Positions 1 to 7,367 of a DNA stretch of 42,960 nt are shown here, one piece after another. Under the pieces are notes generated by a model, which was given only the letters and a program-made list of their open reading frames with translations, made no database searches and had not been told where the DNA came from. This DNA is from Bradymonadales bacterium (GTDB lineage Bacteria; Myxococcota_A; Bradymonadia; JAFGEP01). How positions within the stretch are numbered: position 1 is the stretch's first letter; every line of letters begins with the position of its first letter. Both the position numbers and the translations under genes were made by a program. The DNA is taken from NCBI GenBank assembly GCA_016931535.1, contig JAFGEP010000094.1:1-42960 (forward strand), in the 5' to 3' direction.

Positions 1-2
1 AA

Positions 3-104
3 GTGCAGCCGGAAGGCCACTTCTTCCGAGGGGTCCGGGCGGTCGTCGATCTGCCGCTCTGCTCGATGGCGGCCGACAAAGAAGAGCAGGACCGAGGCAG
101 GTGA
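3..104 (+). CDS. C-terminal end of an upstream protein (partial, unidentified)
   Basis: An open frame enters from the left edge and stops at a TGA at 102-104. The visible 33 residues end in a charged tail (AADKEEQDRGR). I cannot assign a family from so short a piece. It is listed because the frame is open to the edge and its stop lies only 4 bases before the convergent stop of the PIN-like remnant, which is a natural gene-end arrangement. It could also be chance, since short open frames are common at this GC content. Confidence 0.3.
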   Translation: MQPEGHFFRGVRAVVDLPLCSMAADKEEQDRGR

Positions 105-108
105 GGTT

Positions 109-207
109 TTACTCCAGGGCGCTCAAGGCCTTGATGAACTCGTCCGGCTGAAGAACGGGCAGGTCCGATCCGGCGAATCCCCTGACATCACGAGTAAGGA
201 GGTCACG
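109..207 (-). pseudogene. C-terminal remnant of a PIN-domain (VapC-like) protein
   Basis: The minus strand between the TAA at 109-111 and the tatD start encodes about 33 residues reading HRDLLTRDVRGFAGSDLPVL followed by QPDEFIKALSALE. This matches the usual C-terminal end of PIN-domain toxins: the beta-strand 'LLTRD' carrying a conserved acidic residue, then 'F' and a 'lpVL.PdeFi' tail. Upstream of this the frame runs into the tatD coding region antisense, so the N-terminal part with the other catalytic Asp residues is gone and no start is available. No VapB partner is visible. Likely a decayed toxin fragment trapped in the tatD leader; similarity by chance cannot be excluded. Confidence 0.45.
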
Positions 208-960
208 ATGTTCGACTGCCATGCCCATCTGGCCGATCCGGCCTTCCACGAAGATCTGGACGAGGTTTTGCGCCGTGCCGAACAGAGCGGGGTGGAAAGG
301 ATCCTGTGCGTGAGCGAGGGGTCGAGCGATTCCGCCCGCGTCATCGACCTGGCCCGCAGCCACCCGATGATCATCGCCTGCCTGGGTCTTCACCCCGACC
401 GGGCGACGCTGCCCGAAGCCATGGAGGTCGGCGACCTTATCGAGAGAAACCACCGGGAGCTGGCCGCCATCGGCGAGGTCGGCCTGGACTACTGGGTGGC
501 GAAGGAGGAGGAGCAGCGAGGGGTCCAGAGGGAGGTTCTGGCGTTCTTCGCGGCGCTCGCCGGCCGGTTGGATCTGCCCTTGAACGTTCACTCCCGTTCG
601 GCGGGTCACCACGCCATCGCGTTTCTCCAGCAGCTCGGCGCCCGGCGGGTGCTGATGCACGCTTTCGACGGCAAGGCCTCGGCAGCCCTGGTGGGGGTGG
701 AGGCGGGTTACTACTTCTCCATCCCACCTTCCGTGGTGCGTTCACCCCAGAAGCAGAAGCTGGTTCGGCGCCTACCGCTCTCTTCGCTGCTGCTGGAGTC
801 CGACTCGCCGGTTCTTGGTCCTACTCCCCAGGAGCGGAACGAACCGAAGAACACCCTGCTGTCCGCCCAGGCCATAGCCGACGCCAAAGGTTGCAGCCTC
901 GATGAGGTGGTCGAGGTGACGAGCGCCAATGCCCGCGCTCTGTTCCGGCTGGAGGGGTAG
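208..960 (+). CDS. tatD: TatD family metal-dependent hydrolase / DNase
   Basis: A 250-residue protein of the usual TatD/YcfH length and amidohydrolase TIM-barrel type. Visible metal-site motifs are DCHAHL at residues 3-8, EVGLD near residue 92, NVHSR near 127, MHAFDG near 150 and LESDSP near 197. Members are Mg-dependent 3'-5' exonucleases or deoxyribonucleases implicated in DNA repair or turnover in the cytoplasm. The start is well supported: a near-perfect AAGGAGGTC Shine-Dalgarno ends about 4 bases before the ATG. That ribosome binding site lies inside the antisense PIN-like remnant. In many bacteria tatD sits next to metG or holB; neither is visible here, although the left neighbour is cut off. 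Confidence 0.93.
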   Translation: MFDCHAHLADPAFHEDLDEVLRRAEQSGVERILCVSEGSSDSARVIDLARSHPMIIACLGLHPDRATLPEAMEVGDLIERNHRELAAIGEVGLDYWVAKEEEQRGVQREVLAFFAALAGRLDLPLNVHSRSAGHHAIAFLQQLGARRVLMHAFDGKASAALVGVEAGYYFSIPPSVVRSPQKQKLVRRLPLSSLLLESDSPVLGPTPQERNEPKNTLLSAQAIADAKGCSLDEVVEVTSANARALFRLEG

Positions 961-1036
961 CCGGCGGCGGCCAGGTCCTGCTTTTGTTGGCTCGTCACGG
1001 TGCGATTCCTGGCGTTGGTTGGCGTTCTTGGCATCT

Positions 1037-1057
1037 TGGCGGTTCAGCCCACCGCCA
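1037..1057 (+). other. Stem-loop in the tatD 3' spacer
   Basis: TGGCGGT (1037-1043) and ACCGCCA (1051-1057) form a perfect 7-bp stem with a 7-base loop. There is no T-tract, so it is not a classical intrinsic terminator, but it lies between tatD and the next promoter and may protect or end the tatD transcript. Confidence 0.35.
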
Positions 1058-1089
1058 GGCGCCGGCGGCTTCTGGTGAGCGGTTTTCTC

Positions 1090-1117
1090 TCGACAGTGGC
1101 GCCAGGGCGGCTATGAT
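1090..1117 (+). promoter_or_regulatory. Sigma-70-type promoter for the MopE-repeat lipoprotein
   Basis: TCGACA (1090-1095, 5/6 to the -35 consensus), a 16-bp spacer and TATGAT (1112-1117, 5/6 to the -10 consensus). Predicted transcription would start near 1124, about 20 bases before the ATG at 1144, with a GAGGAGGAAG ribosome binding site in between. Confidence 0.6.
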
Positions 1118-1143
1118 TCCGTGAAACCGAGGAGGAAGAAGCG

Positions 1144-2664
1144 ATGAGAAACCGAATCCGGCCAGGCCGTCTGGGAAATTGGGCGTTCATCCTGTTTTTG
1201 ACGATCGTGCTGACAGGATGCGGCGATGACGAATCGTCAGGACCCGGGACCGGGGATGTGACGGACATCCAGGGCGACCTGCCGGAGCGGGACCTGGAGC
1301 GGGACCAGCAGGGTGGGGATGTCCAGGAGGATCCGACCGCCGACCAGCCGGCCGAGGTGGAGGAGGTGGAGGAAGAGGAGGAGTTACCCTCCCATGAGAC
1401 CGATTGCGGCAACGGGATCGATGACGATCATGACGGTCTGACCGACTGCTACGATCTGGAAGATTGCGACTGCGAGGTATGCAACGACCTGATCGACAAC
1501 GATGACAACGACCTGATCGACTGTGCCGATCCCTTCTGCGCCGACAGCCCGCTATGTCCCGAGTGGTGCGCCAACGGGCTGGACGATGACGGCGATGGAG
1601 ACATCGACTGCGCCGACTCGGAGTGCGCTCCCACCAGCCGATGCAGCGAGGATCCCACCACTCCGGACAACCATCCGTTTTCCGACCTGATGGGCTACTT
1701 CTATCACCTCCAGTATCCTCCAAGCCAGGTTTCCTGCTGTTTTGACTATACCGGCGACGGGGTTGCGGACAACGAGCTGATGCGCATCCTCACCTCCATA
1801 CCGGCCTACGATCCGCAGCTCAACATGTCGGCCTCGGTCAACTACGGCGACCTGGTCCTGCTTGCCGAGTGGCGCGACCTGCCCGAGGATCTGGGCACCG
1901 GCGGCGAGGCGGCCTTCAACATTTTCCTGGGGGTAGCGATCGACCCGCCGCCGCCCACCTCGCTGACCCAGCCGATCGGTCCGGAGACCAACCTGTGGGC
2001 CGACGGCGACGGCCTGTTCCGGGTGACCCGGGACAGCTTCGACGATCGGGGACCGCGGGTTCGTTTCGACGCCAGCCAGGTCGGCACGGGGGTGCTCACC
2101 GGCAGTACGCCCTTCATGACCATGGTCGTACCCATTCCGGACCTGGGGCTGGACCTGCGCCTGAACCTCAGGGATGTGAAGGTGGAGATCCAGCTGCAGC
2201 GGATCACGGGAGAGGGCGATTCCGTCGAGATCCGGACCGTGCCCCAGCAGGTGATGGTTGACGACGTCCCGGTCCAGGTGGGGGGAGGCAAGCTGGGCGG
2301 CTACATTCGAGCCGACGACATCTTCGAGTTCTTCAACGCGGGGGCGCATCGGTGCTCCTGCGCTCGACCCGCGACCGCGACCGGCCCGATGATCAGCTAT
2401 GGGGAGCAGCCGGCCCCCAACCTGTCCTACACCGCCTCGTGCAACTGGACTCCGCTGAGCCCCGGCCAGTCGGGGTTCTCGTGCACCGCGTACGACAGCG
2501 TATTCTGCAGCTACCTGTACGAGATATGTGCCCTGGCGCCGATCATCCCCTACATTCTGGACGTGGATGCCAACAAGAACAGCATCCAGGAGTCGGTCAG
2601 CGCCGGCCTGTTTTTCGATCTTTCGGGGGCCCACCTGGCCGATCCTCCGGTAACTTCCGAATGA
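1144..2664 (+). CDS. Lipoprotein with three MopE-like Cys/Asp repeats
   Basis: A 506-residue protein with a lipoprotein signal: charged N-terminus, a hydrophobic stretch and lipobox LTGC with the lipidated Cys at residue 26. An acidic linker (residues about 35-80, ending in a Glu run) is followed by three Cys-bounded repeats at about 88-112, 113-138 and 142-167. Their cores DDDHDG, DNDDND and DDDGDG, each followed by xxDC, are typical of the putative metal-binding repeats in MopE-type surface proteins of myxobacteria and relatives. Residues 170-506 carry no family I recognise; they are Cys-containing and look extracellular. Inference: an outer-membrane-anchored surface protein that binds calcium or another metal through the repeats. 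It has its own promoter and ribosome binding site and no obvious operon partner. Confidence 0.8.
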   Translation: MRNRIRPGRLGNWAFILFLTIVLTGCGDDESSGPGTGDVTDIQGDLPERDLERDQQGGDVQEDPTADQPAEVEEVEEEEELPSHETDCGNGIDDDHDGLTDCYDLEDCDCEVCNDLIDNDDNDLIDCADPFCADSPLCPEWCANGLDDDGDGDIDCADSECAPTSRCSEDPTTPDNHPFSDLMGYFYHLQYPPSQVSCCFDYTGDGVADNELMRILTSIPAYDPQLNMSASVNYGDLVLLAEWRDLPEDLGTGGEAAFNIFLGVAIDPPPPTSLTQPIGPETNLWADGDGLFRVTRDSFDDRGPRVRFDASQVGTGVLTGSTPFMTMVVPIPDLGLDLRLNLRDVKVEIQLQRITGEGDSVEIRTVPQQVMVDDVPVQVGGGKLGGYIRADDIFEFFNAGAHRCSCARPATATGPMISYGEQPAPNLSYTASCNWTPLSPGQSGFSCTAYDSVFCSYLYEICALAPIIPYILDVDANKNSIQESVSAGLFFDLSGAHLADPPVTSE

Positions 2665-2679
2665 CCGAGGTGGCTCGGT
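2664..2679 (+). other. Stem-loop right after the MopE-repeat gene
   Basis: ACCGAG, a GTGG loop, then CTCGGT: a perfect 6-bp stem overlapping the last base of the stop codon. No T-tract follows, so it is at best a weak or factor-assisted terminator or an mRNA 3' end stabiliser. Confidence 0.3.
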
Positions 2680-2862
2680 GGCTGCATTTCGGGGTACTTC
2701 CCGATCGTTTCGGCTGGTGGTTGAGGGTACCCGCAGACACCAGGCGCAGGTGACGCCGACCTTCCATCTGGGAAGCCATGCAGGAAACGCAGACTGACAT
2801 TCAGCCTGGCTGGGGAACGCCACTGCAAACTGGCAGACGCCTCAGGCAGGACCCGTGATCCG

Positions 2863-3948
2863 ATGCGGGTAGCGGTCGCCATCAGCGGTGGGGTAGACAG
2901 CAGCGTGGCGGCGGCCCTCCTGGCGCAGGAGGGACACCAGGTCGTGGGGGTCCACATGATCATCGCCGGCAGGGAGCTGTCTGGCTCCACCCAGGTTCCG
3001 GCGGGGGATTCGCCGGGGGTCGAGCAGGCCCGTGCTGTGGCCGGTGTGCTGTCGATCCCGCTGCACATCGTGGACCTGCGGGAGGTTTTCCGCGCCAAGG
3101 TGCTGGCGCCTTTTGTCTCGGAGTACGGCAAGGGCAGGACCCCCAGTCCCTGTCTCTTGTGCAACCGCTGGGTGAAGTTTGGGGCTCTCCTCCAGACGGC
3201 CCGCGACCTGGGTGCGGACCGGTTCGCCACCGGGCACTATGCGCGCATCGACCAGACCGATCCGGCTCGACCGCGGCTGCTGCGGGGGGTGGACCGGGAG
3301 AAGGACCAGTCCTACTTTCTGGGCTTCATCCAGCGAGAGGCGTTGGCATGGCTGCGGTTTCCGCTGGGTGAACGGACCAAGCGCGAGGTCAGGGCGCTGG
3401 CCCGGGATCTGGGACTTCCCTCGGCCGACCGGGGCGACAGCCACGATCTTTGCTTTCTGGGTGGGTTCCATTACCGCGAGGTGGTGGGGGACCGGCTGGA
3501 GGAGTCCCAACGACATCCGGGACCGTTCGTGCATGCCCGGACCGGCGAGATCCTCGGGAGGCACCAGGGGGTTCACCTCTACACCGTGGGGCAGCGACGG
3601 GGGCTCCAGATCGGGGGCCAGGGGGAGCCGCTGTACGTGGTGGATCTGGACGCCGACACCGGAACGGTCCTGGTCGGCCCTCGCAAGGCCTTGTTCTCCT
3701 CGGAATGTTCGCTGATCGGGTGCCAATGGCCAGGAGAGGAGGCTGAGGCCGGTCCGCTGGAGGTGGAGGTGCAGATCCGCTATCGGCATCTGGCGGTGCC
3801 CGCCCGGCTGGAGCCCACAGGGCTCACCACGGCAAGGGTGGTTTTTGCCACCCCTCAGGCGGCGGTCACGCCCGGACAGGCGGCGGTGTTCTATCAAGAT
3901 GAGGAGGTGTTGGGTGGTGGATGGATTGATACCCGAACCCGAAGGTGA
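2863..3948 (+). CDS. mnmA: tRNA-specific 2-thiouridylase MnmA
   Basis: A 361-residue ATP-pyrophosphatase that adds sulfur to U34 of tRNA-Lys, -Glu and -Gln. The PP-loop SGGVDSS is at residues 8-14. The first catalytic cysteine is in the SPCLLCN segment near residue 103 and the second in the HDLCFLGG segment near 200. The C-terminal beta-barrel domain contains YTVGQRRGL and ends in the usual GGGWI. Length and order match the family. The ATG at 2863 begins the conserved MRVAVAISGGVDSS block. The 198-bp upstream spacer has no promoter I can defend. The 3' end overlaps the rnc start by 35 bases, implying translational coupling of a tRNA modification gene with an RNA processing gene. Confidence 0.95.
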   Translation: MRVAVAISGGVDSSVAAALLAQEGHQVVGVHMIIAGRELSGSTQVPAGDSPGVEQARAVAGVLSIPLHIVDLREVFRAKVLAPFVSEYGKGRTPSPCLLCNRWVKFGALLQTARDLGADRFATGHYARIDQTDPARPRLLRGVDREKDQSYFLGFIQREALAWLRFPLGERTKREVRALARDLGLPSADRGDSHDLCFLGGFHYREVVGDRLEESQRHPGPFVHARTGEILGRHQGVHLYTVGQRRGLQIGGQGEPLYVVDLDADTGTVLVGPRKALFSSECSLIGCQWPGEEAEAGPLEVEVQIRYRHLAVPARLEPTGLTTARVVFATPQAAVTPGQAAVFYQDEEVLGGGWIDTRTRR

Positions 3949-4669
3949 AGAAGGCAGGCTCTCCCCGGACCGACTGGAGGAGGGGATCGGCTACCGGTTT
4001 GCACGTGCCGAGCTGCTCCTGCAGGCGCTGACGCACCCGTCGTTTGCGTACGAGAGCGGGGCGGACGGCACTCCCGACAACCAGCGGCTGGAGTACCTGG
4101 GTGATGCCGTGCTGGGCCTGGTGATCGCCAAGGCGTTGTACGAGAGGTATCCCGAGCTGCCCGAGGGCAGGTTATCGCGGTTGAAGGCCGCGCTGGTATG
4201 CGAGGAGACCCTTGTTCAGATCGCCGTGGAGCTGGAGCTCGGCCGGTTCATGCGCCTGGGAAAGGGGGAGTACGCGACGGGGGGGGCCTCCAAGCCGTCC
4301 ATTCTTGCCGATGGCCTGGAGGCTTTGCTGGGAGCCATATTCCTCGACGGGGGCTACCGACCGGTGGAACTGCTGGTGCTCCGGTTGTTCGTGGACCGGT
4401 TCGATGAGGCGTACCGCGGTCGTTTGGTCAGCGATCACAAGACCGCCTTGCAGGAGTGGGTCCAGGCGCAAGGTCAGAGCCCTCCTGTGTACACCGTGTT
4501 GGAGCGGACCGGTCCCTCTCACGACATGACCTTTTTTGTCGAGGTGAATGTGGGGGGAGAAGCTGTGGCCCAGGGAAAAGGCTCCAGCAAGAAGGAGGCC
4601 GAACAGGCGGCAGCGGCCGAGGCCCTTGAGTTGCTGCGGGAGAGGGGGCCCGGCGAGACTTCGGCGTGA
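3914..4669 (+). CDS. rnc: Ribonuclease III
   Basis: About 251 residues. The RNase III signature NQRLEYLGDAVLGL and the second acidic motif DGLEALLGAIFLDGG form the double-stranded RNA cleavage site. A C-terminal double-stranded RNA binding domain runs from DHKTALQEWVQ to KKEAEQAAAAEAL. It processes rRNA precursors and other structured RNAs. Start choice: a TTG at 3845 would extend the frame into mnmA with unrelated sequence, whereas AGGAGGT (3902-3908) sits just before the GTGs at 3914 and 3917. I take 3914 (6-base spacing); 3917 is equally acceptable. The gene therefore starts inside the end of mnmA. Confidence 0.93.
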   Translation: MVDGLIPEPEGEEGRLSPDRLEEGIGYRFARAELLLQALTHPSFAYESGADGTPDNQRLEYLGDAVLGLVIAKALYERYPELPEGRLSRLKAALVCEETLVQIAVELELGRFMRLGKGEYATGGASKPSILADGLEALLGAIFLDGGYRPVELLVLRLFVDRFDEAYRGRLVSDHKTALQEWVQAQGQSPPVYTVLERTGPSHDMTFFVEVNVGGEAVAQGKGSSKKEAEQAAAAEALELLRERGPGETSA

Positions 4670-4815
4670 CCGAGATCTCCTCCGCTCAGACCCGCCGAGC
4701 CGTTCGACCGGATCAGGGCATCCCAAAGCACCTCGCGCAGCAGTCCTGAAAAAGCCGTAGGGGTCCATCTCGGTGAGCATGCAGGCTGCATAGCGGATCT
4801 GATAGACCCCCTGGC

Positions 4816-4844
4816 TTGACAGACCTTTAGCACCATCCCAGAAT
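4816..4844 (+). promoter_or_regulatory. Sigma-70-type promoter for tatA
   Basis: TTGACA (4816-4821, perfect -35), a 17-bp spacer and CAGAAT (4839-4844, 4/6 to the -10). It lies 30 bases upstream of the tatA ATG. The rest of the 205-bp rnc-tatA spacer has no gene I can support. Confidence 0.6.
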
Positions 4845-4874
4845 GATCAGGTATTGCGAACACGGTGCAGAAGC

Positions 4875-5192
4875 ATGAATCATCTCGAGGTCATCGCGTT
4901 TGGTATCGGCACCACCGAGCTGCTGATCATCCTGGGTATCTTCGTCTTCATTTTCGGCGCCTCCAGGCTCCCCGAGCTGGGCCGTTCCCTGGGCAGCGGG
5001 ATCCGCGGCTTCCAAAAGGCGATCAAGGGGGAGGACGAAAAGAAGCAGATCGAAAAAGAGGAAGCCAAACAGATCGGATCCGAGTCAGCCAGCTCCAACC
5101 AGGCCAGCTCCAACCAGGCCAGCTCCAACCAGGCCAGTGAGTCGAACAACCGTCCAGGTCCAGAGGGAGGTGGTGGCTCGGCCACAGGCTAG
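4875..5192 (+). CDS. tatA: TatA/E-type twin-arginine translocase subunit
   Basis: About 105 residues. One membrane helix (residues about 8-25, [20 protein letters not shown]) is followed by the hallmark hinge and amphipathic helix ([19 protein letters not shown]), then a charged Lys/Glu segment. TatA oligomers form the passage for folded proteins with twin-Arg signals across the inner membrane. The C-terminus is unusual: a 15-bp unit (encoding A-S-S-N-Q) repeated three times in tandem at 5088-5132, giving a flexible Ser/Asn/Gln tail ending in Gly/Ser. The start at 4875 is preferred because [12 protein letters not shown] fits the family; an upstream GTG at 4854 adds only unconserved residues. 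No tatB or tatC is in the window. The stop overlaps the first modular repeat. Confidence 0.88.
   Translation: MNHLEVIAFGIGTTELLIILGIFVFIFGASRLPELGRSLGSGIRGFQKAIKGEDEKKQIEKEEAKQIGSESASSNQASSNQASSNQASESNNRPGPEGGGGSATG
5088..5137 (+). repeat. 15-bp tandem repeat in tatA (three units plus a partial)
   Basis: The unit GCCAGCTCCAACCAG occurs at 5088-5102, 5103-5117 and 5118-5132 with a 5-base partial unit after it. Copies are identical and in frame, so copy number changes would lengthen or shorten the TatA tail without a frameshift. Confidence 0.9.
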
Positions 5193-5390
5193 GATCGCCC
5201 CCTCCGGCGGCTGCGCTTGTCCCAAGGCTAGGATCGCCCCCTCCGGCGGCTGCGCCGCCACCTCCCCCGGGCGCTGCCTCGGGGGAGGAAAGTTAGGCCA
5301 GAGGCTAGATTCGCCCCCTCCGGCGCTTTGCGCCGGCCCCCTCCGCCTGCTACGCAGGCACCTCCCCCGGGCGCTGCCTCGGGGGAGGGT
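5187..5390. repeat. Cluster of modular palindromic repeats
   Basis: Three copies of a module beginning GGCTAG(G)AT(T)CGCCCCCTCCGGCG start at 5187, 5226 and 5303. Between and after them are small perfect hairpins: GGCGGC-TGC-GCCGCC, CCGGCGC-TTT-GCGCCGG and CCTGC-TAC-GCAGG. A 28-bp palindromic element (9-bp stem CCTCCCCCG/CGGGGGAGG) is present identically at 5261-5288 and 5361-5388, exactly 100 bp apart. Hairpins alternate with C/T-rich linkers in the manner of REP/BIME-like elements. The first module overlaps the end of tatA. Likely an interspersed non-coding repeat family of this genome; it may act as an mRNA 3' stabiliser or transcription attenuator between tatA and the next operon. Confidence 0.8.
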
Positions 5391-5502
5391 GACCCAGACA
5401 GTGGTGTCATGGGTGGTCGGGGGTGGCGGCGCGCAAGCTTTTTCTGGCGAGCCGTCTGCGTCTCCTTTCCAGGTTGGCCGGGTGGACGGCCCGGTTTGGC
5501 CG
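5391..5502. other. Rest of the tatA to propeller-operon spacer, left part
   Basis: No coding frame that I can support; local open frames lack family resemblance and good starts. Together with 5187-5390 and the regulatory sites at 5503-5666 this fills the 541-bp gap between tatA and the lipoprotein operon. Confidence 0.5.
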
Positions 5503-5516
5503 TGACAGAAATGTCA
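5503..5516. promoter_or_regulatory. 14-bp palindrome, candidate enhancer (UAS) for a sigma-54 activator
   Basis: TGACA-GAAA-TGTCA is a perfect inverted repeat. It is flanked by an outer imperfect arm pair (CCGTG upstream, CACGG downstream). It lies about 150 bp upstream of the sigma-54-type promoter, within the normal distance range of enhancer sites for bacterial enhancer-binding proteins. The protein that binds is not known from the window. Confidence 0.45.
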
Positions 5517-5650
5517 GCACGGCGACCGCCTGCTCACCCGAACAAAGACCATCGGTGGGTCATCTTGCCGGTCGGCAACCCGCGTACCGGGCTGTCCTGA
5601 CCGCGCCAGGCCGGGCGCCATGGCAAGGCTGTCCACCGTCCTTGTACTCC

Positions 5651-5666
5651 TGGCACGGCCGATGCA
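5651..5666 (+). promoter_or_regulatory. Sigma-54 (RpoN) promoter of the propeller-lipoprotein operon
   Basis: TGGCACGGCCGATGCA agrees with the consensus TGGCACG-N4-TTGCW at all defined positions but one (A for the first T of TTGC). The invariant GG (-24) and GC (-12) have the correct spacing. Transcription would begin near 5678, about 55 bases before the first ATG. No equally good sigma-70 promoter is seen in this spacer. Confidence 0.65.
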
Positions 5667-5733
5667 AGATCCCGACATCGCACAGGACGCCTTGCCAATT
5701 TCCGGAGAACGGGACCTGAATCGAGGAGCGATC

Positions 5734-7359
5734 ATGAACCGGATTTGTATCCATCTCCTCTGGCTGCTGTCGGCTGGTTTCTTGCTCCTGACCGCCTGCG
5801 CGGCGGAGGAGGGAGAGACCATCTCGCCCTGGGATGACCACCAAGCTGGAGAGGACACGAGCGGGTCACCAGACGCTGGCTGGGACGCCGGGGGGTATCC
5901 GGATCTCACCGCCGATGTGGGCGATGTTGCCGAGAGCGAGGAGCGGTACCAGTTCCAGGCGCCGCGGGCCAGTCGCTCCTACGTGTTCATCACCAACACC
6001 ACCCTCAACACGGTGGTCAAGATCGACAGCGTCTCGCTGGCGGTGACCCCCATCGAGGTCTGCTACGATCCGACCGAGGTGCGGGCCCTGCCGGTCAACG
6101 ACCGGGCGGTGGTGTTATGCCGAGGGGACGACCTGGCCGCCGTGATCGAGGCCGGCCCGACCTCGGACGAGGTGAGCACCACCTGGGTCGCCCAGGATGC
6201 CAACCAGATCATTCTCTCTCCCCTGGGGGACTACGCATTGGCCTGGTATGACGAGCAGCTGGCCCGACCTGGCGAACGCCCGGGGAACCCGCACGACCTC
6301 ACCCTGATCCGGTTGGGGGAGGTGGGAGACACCCCCCGTTCCTACCTGTTGTCAGTGGGGTTTGCCATCCGGTCCATCCAGTTCGATGCGGCGGGGGAGA
6401 CCGCCTTCGTGACCACCGACGATGGTTTGAACGTGGTCGATCTGTCCGCCATCCGAAGGGACCAGTTTTTGCCGCTGCTGAGTCTGGGGGACGATCCGCT
6501 GGCGCGAGCCGCGGATCGGGAGGTGCTGGTCACCGACGACGGACGGTTGGCGTTTGTCCGCAGCGAGCAGTTTGCCGGTGTGAGGGTCCTGGAGATCGAG
6601 TCGGGTCGGTTGACCGATGTGGCCCTGCCGGCGGTGCCAACCGATCTGGACCTTTCCTCCGGTGGCCAGCTTGCCGTCGCGGTGCTGCGGGAGATCTCCA
6701 CGGTAGCCGTTCTTCCGCTTCCGGACGCCTTGACCGATCCCGACCAGATCCTCCTGTTTCCCGTGGTCTCGGAGGTGATCGGCCTGGCGCAGCTGCTGGG
6801 GGGAGGCACCCAGGCGATGCTGTACTCGACCGCCTATCCATCGAGCCACGTCACCGTGATGGATCTGGAGGATGGCGAGTACCAGACCTATGAGATGCGC
6901 AAGACCGTCGACGGGGTGATCGTATCCCCCACCGAGGACCGGGCCATCGTCATGCACGAAGCGGAGCCCGGCCAGCCGGTACCGGGGGAGCCGGTCTCGG
7001 ACTACATCGCCAAGAGCGACGGCTATAGCCTGTTCGACCTGACCTACCGCGTCATTCGCCTGGTGACCTCCGATACCGAGCCGGATGACGTGGTGTTCAC
7101 CGAGGACGGCTCAATGGCCTTCGTCATGCTGGCGGACGCCGCCAGCGGGGTGAAGCAGGTCCAGTGGGTGCAGTTTTCCAGCATGCGGGTCGATACCCTC
7201 GAGCTGATGCGGTTGCCGGAGGCGATCGGGGTGGTGCCTGCCAGTGGCCGAGTGTTCGTCTCTCAGCTTGCCGACACCGGCCGCATCACCTTCATCGACA
7301 CCGCGACGGGTCAACAGCACCATGTCACGGCCTACCAGCTGAATCGGAGAACCGAGTAG
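5734..7359 (+). CDS. Beta-propeller-type lipoprotein 1 of the sigma-54 operon
   Basis: About 541 residues. Signal peptide with lipobox LTAC (Cys near residue 22), then an acidic Asp/Gly/Ser linker to about residue 70, then a repetitive domain of YncE/WD-like beta-propeller character. The repeats read as short strands ending in phrases such as RSYVFITNTTLNTVVKID, AFVTTDDGLNVVDL and VFVSQLADTGRITFID. No catalytic motif is visible. Start: ATG 5734 follows GAGGAGCG; upstream extension of the frame lacks a signal peptide. It is a clear paralogue of the next gene: both have 'ASRSYVF' after the linker and end in LN(R/S)RTE. Likely an outer-membrane lipoprotein exposed at the surface or facing the periplasm; ligand unknown. 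First gene of a four-gene operon. Confidence 0.8.
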   Translation: MNRICIHLLWLLSAGFLLLTACAAEEGETISPWDDHQAGEDTSGSPDAGWDAGGYPDLTADVGDVAESEERYQFQAPRASRSYVFITNTTLNTVVKIDSVSLAVTPIEVCYDPTEVRALPVNDRAVVLCRGDDLAAVIEAGPTSDEVSTTWVAQDANQIILSPLGDYALAWYDEQLARPGERPGNPHDLTLIRLGEVGDTPRSYLLSVGFAIRSIQFDAAGETAFVTTDDGLNVVDLSAIRRDQFLPLLSLGDDPLARAADREVLVTDDGRLAFVRSEQFAGVRVLEIESGRLTDVALPAVPTDLDLSSGGQLAVAVLREISTVAVLPLPDALTDPDQILLFPVVSEVIGLAQLLGGGTQAMLYSTAYPSSHVTVMDLEDGEYQTYEMRKTVDGVIVSPTEDRAIVMHEAEPGQPVPGEPVSDYIAKSDGYSLFDLTYRVIRLVTSDTEPDDVVFTEDGSMAFVMLADAASGVKQVQWVQFSSMRVDTLELMRLPEAIGVVPASGRVFVSQLADTGRITFIDTATGQQHHVTAYQLNRRTE

Positions 7360-7367
7360 GAGGGACC

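Noticed and set aside
4670..4815. A minus-strand peptide reading QIRYAACMLTEMDPYGFF in the rnc-tatA spacer
   Set aside because: It looks protein-like but is short, has no start signal, runs into antisense rnc and matches no family I can name; kept only as a possible gene fragment.
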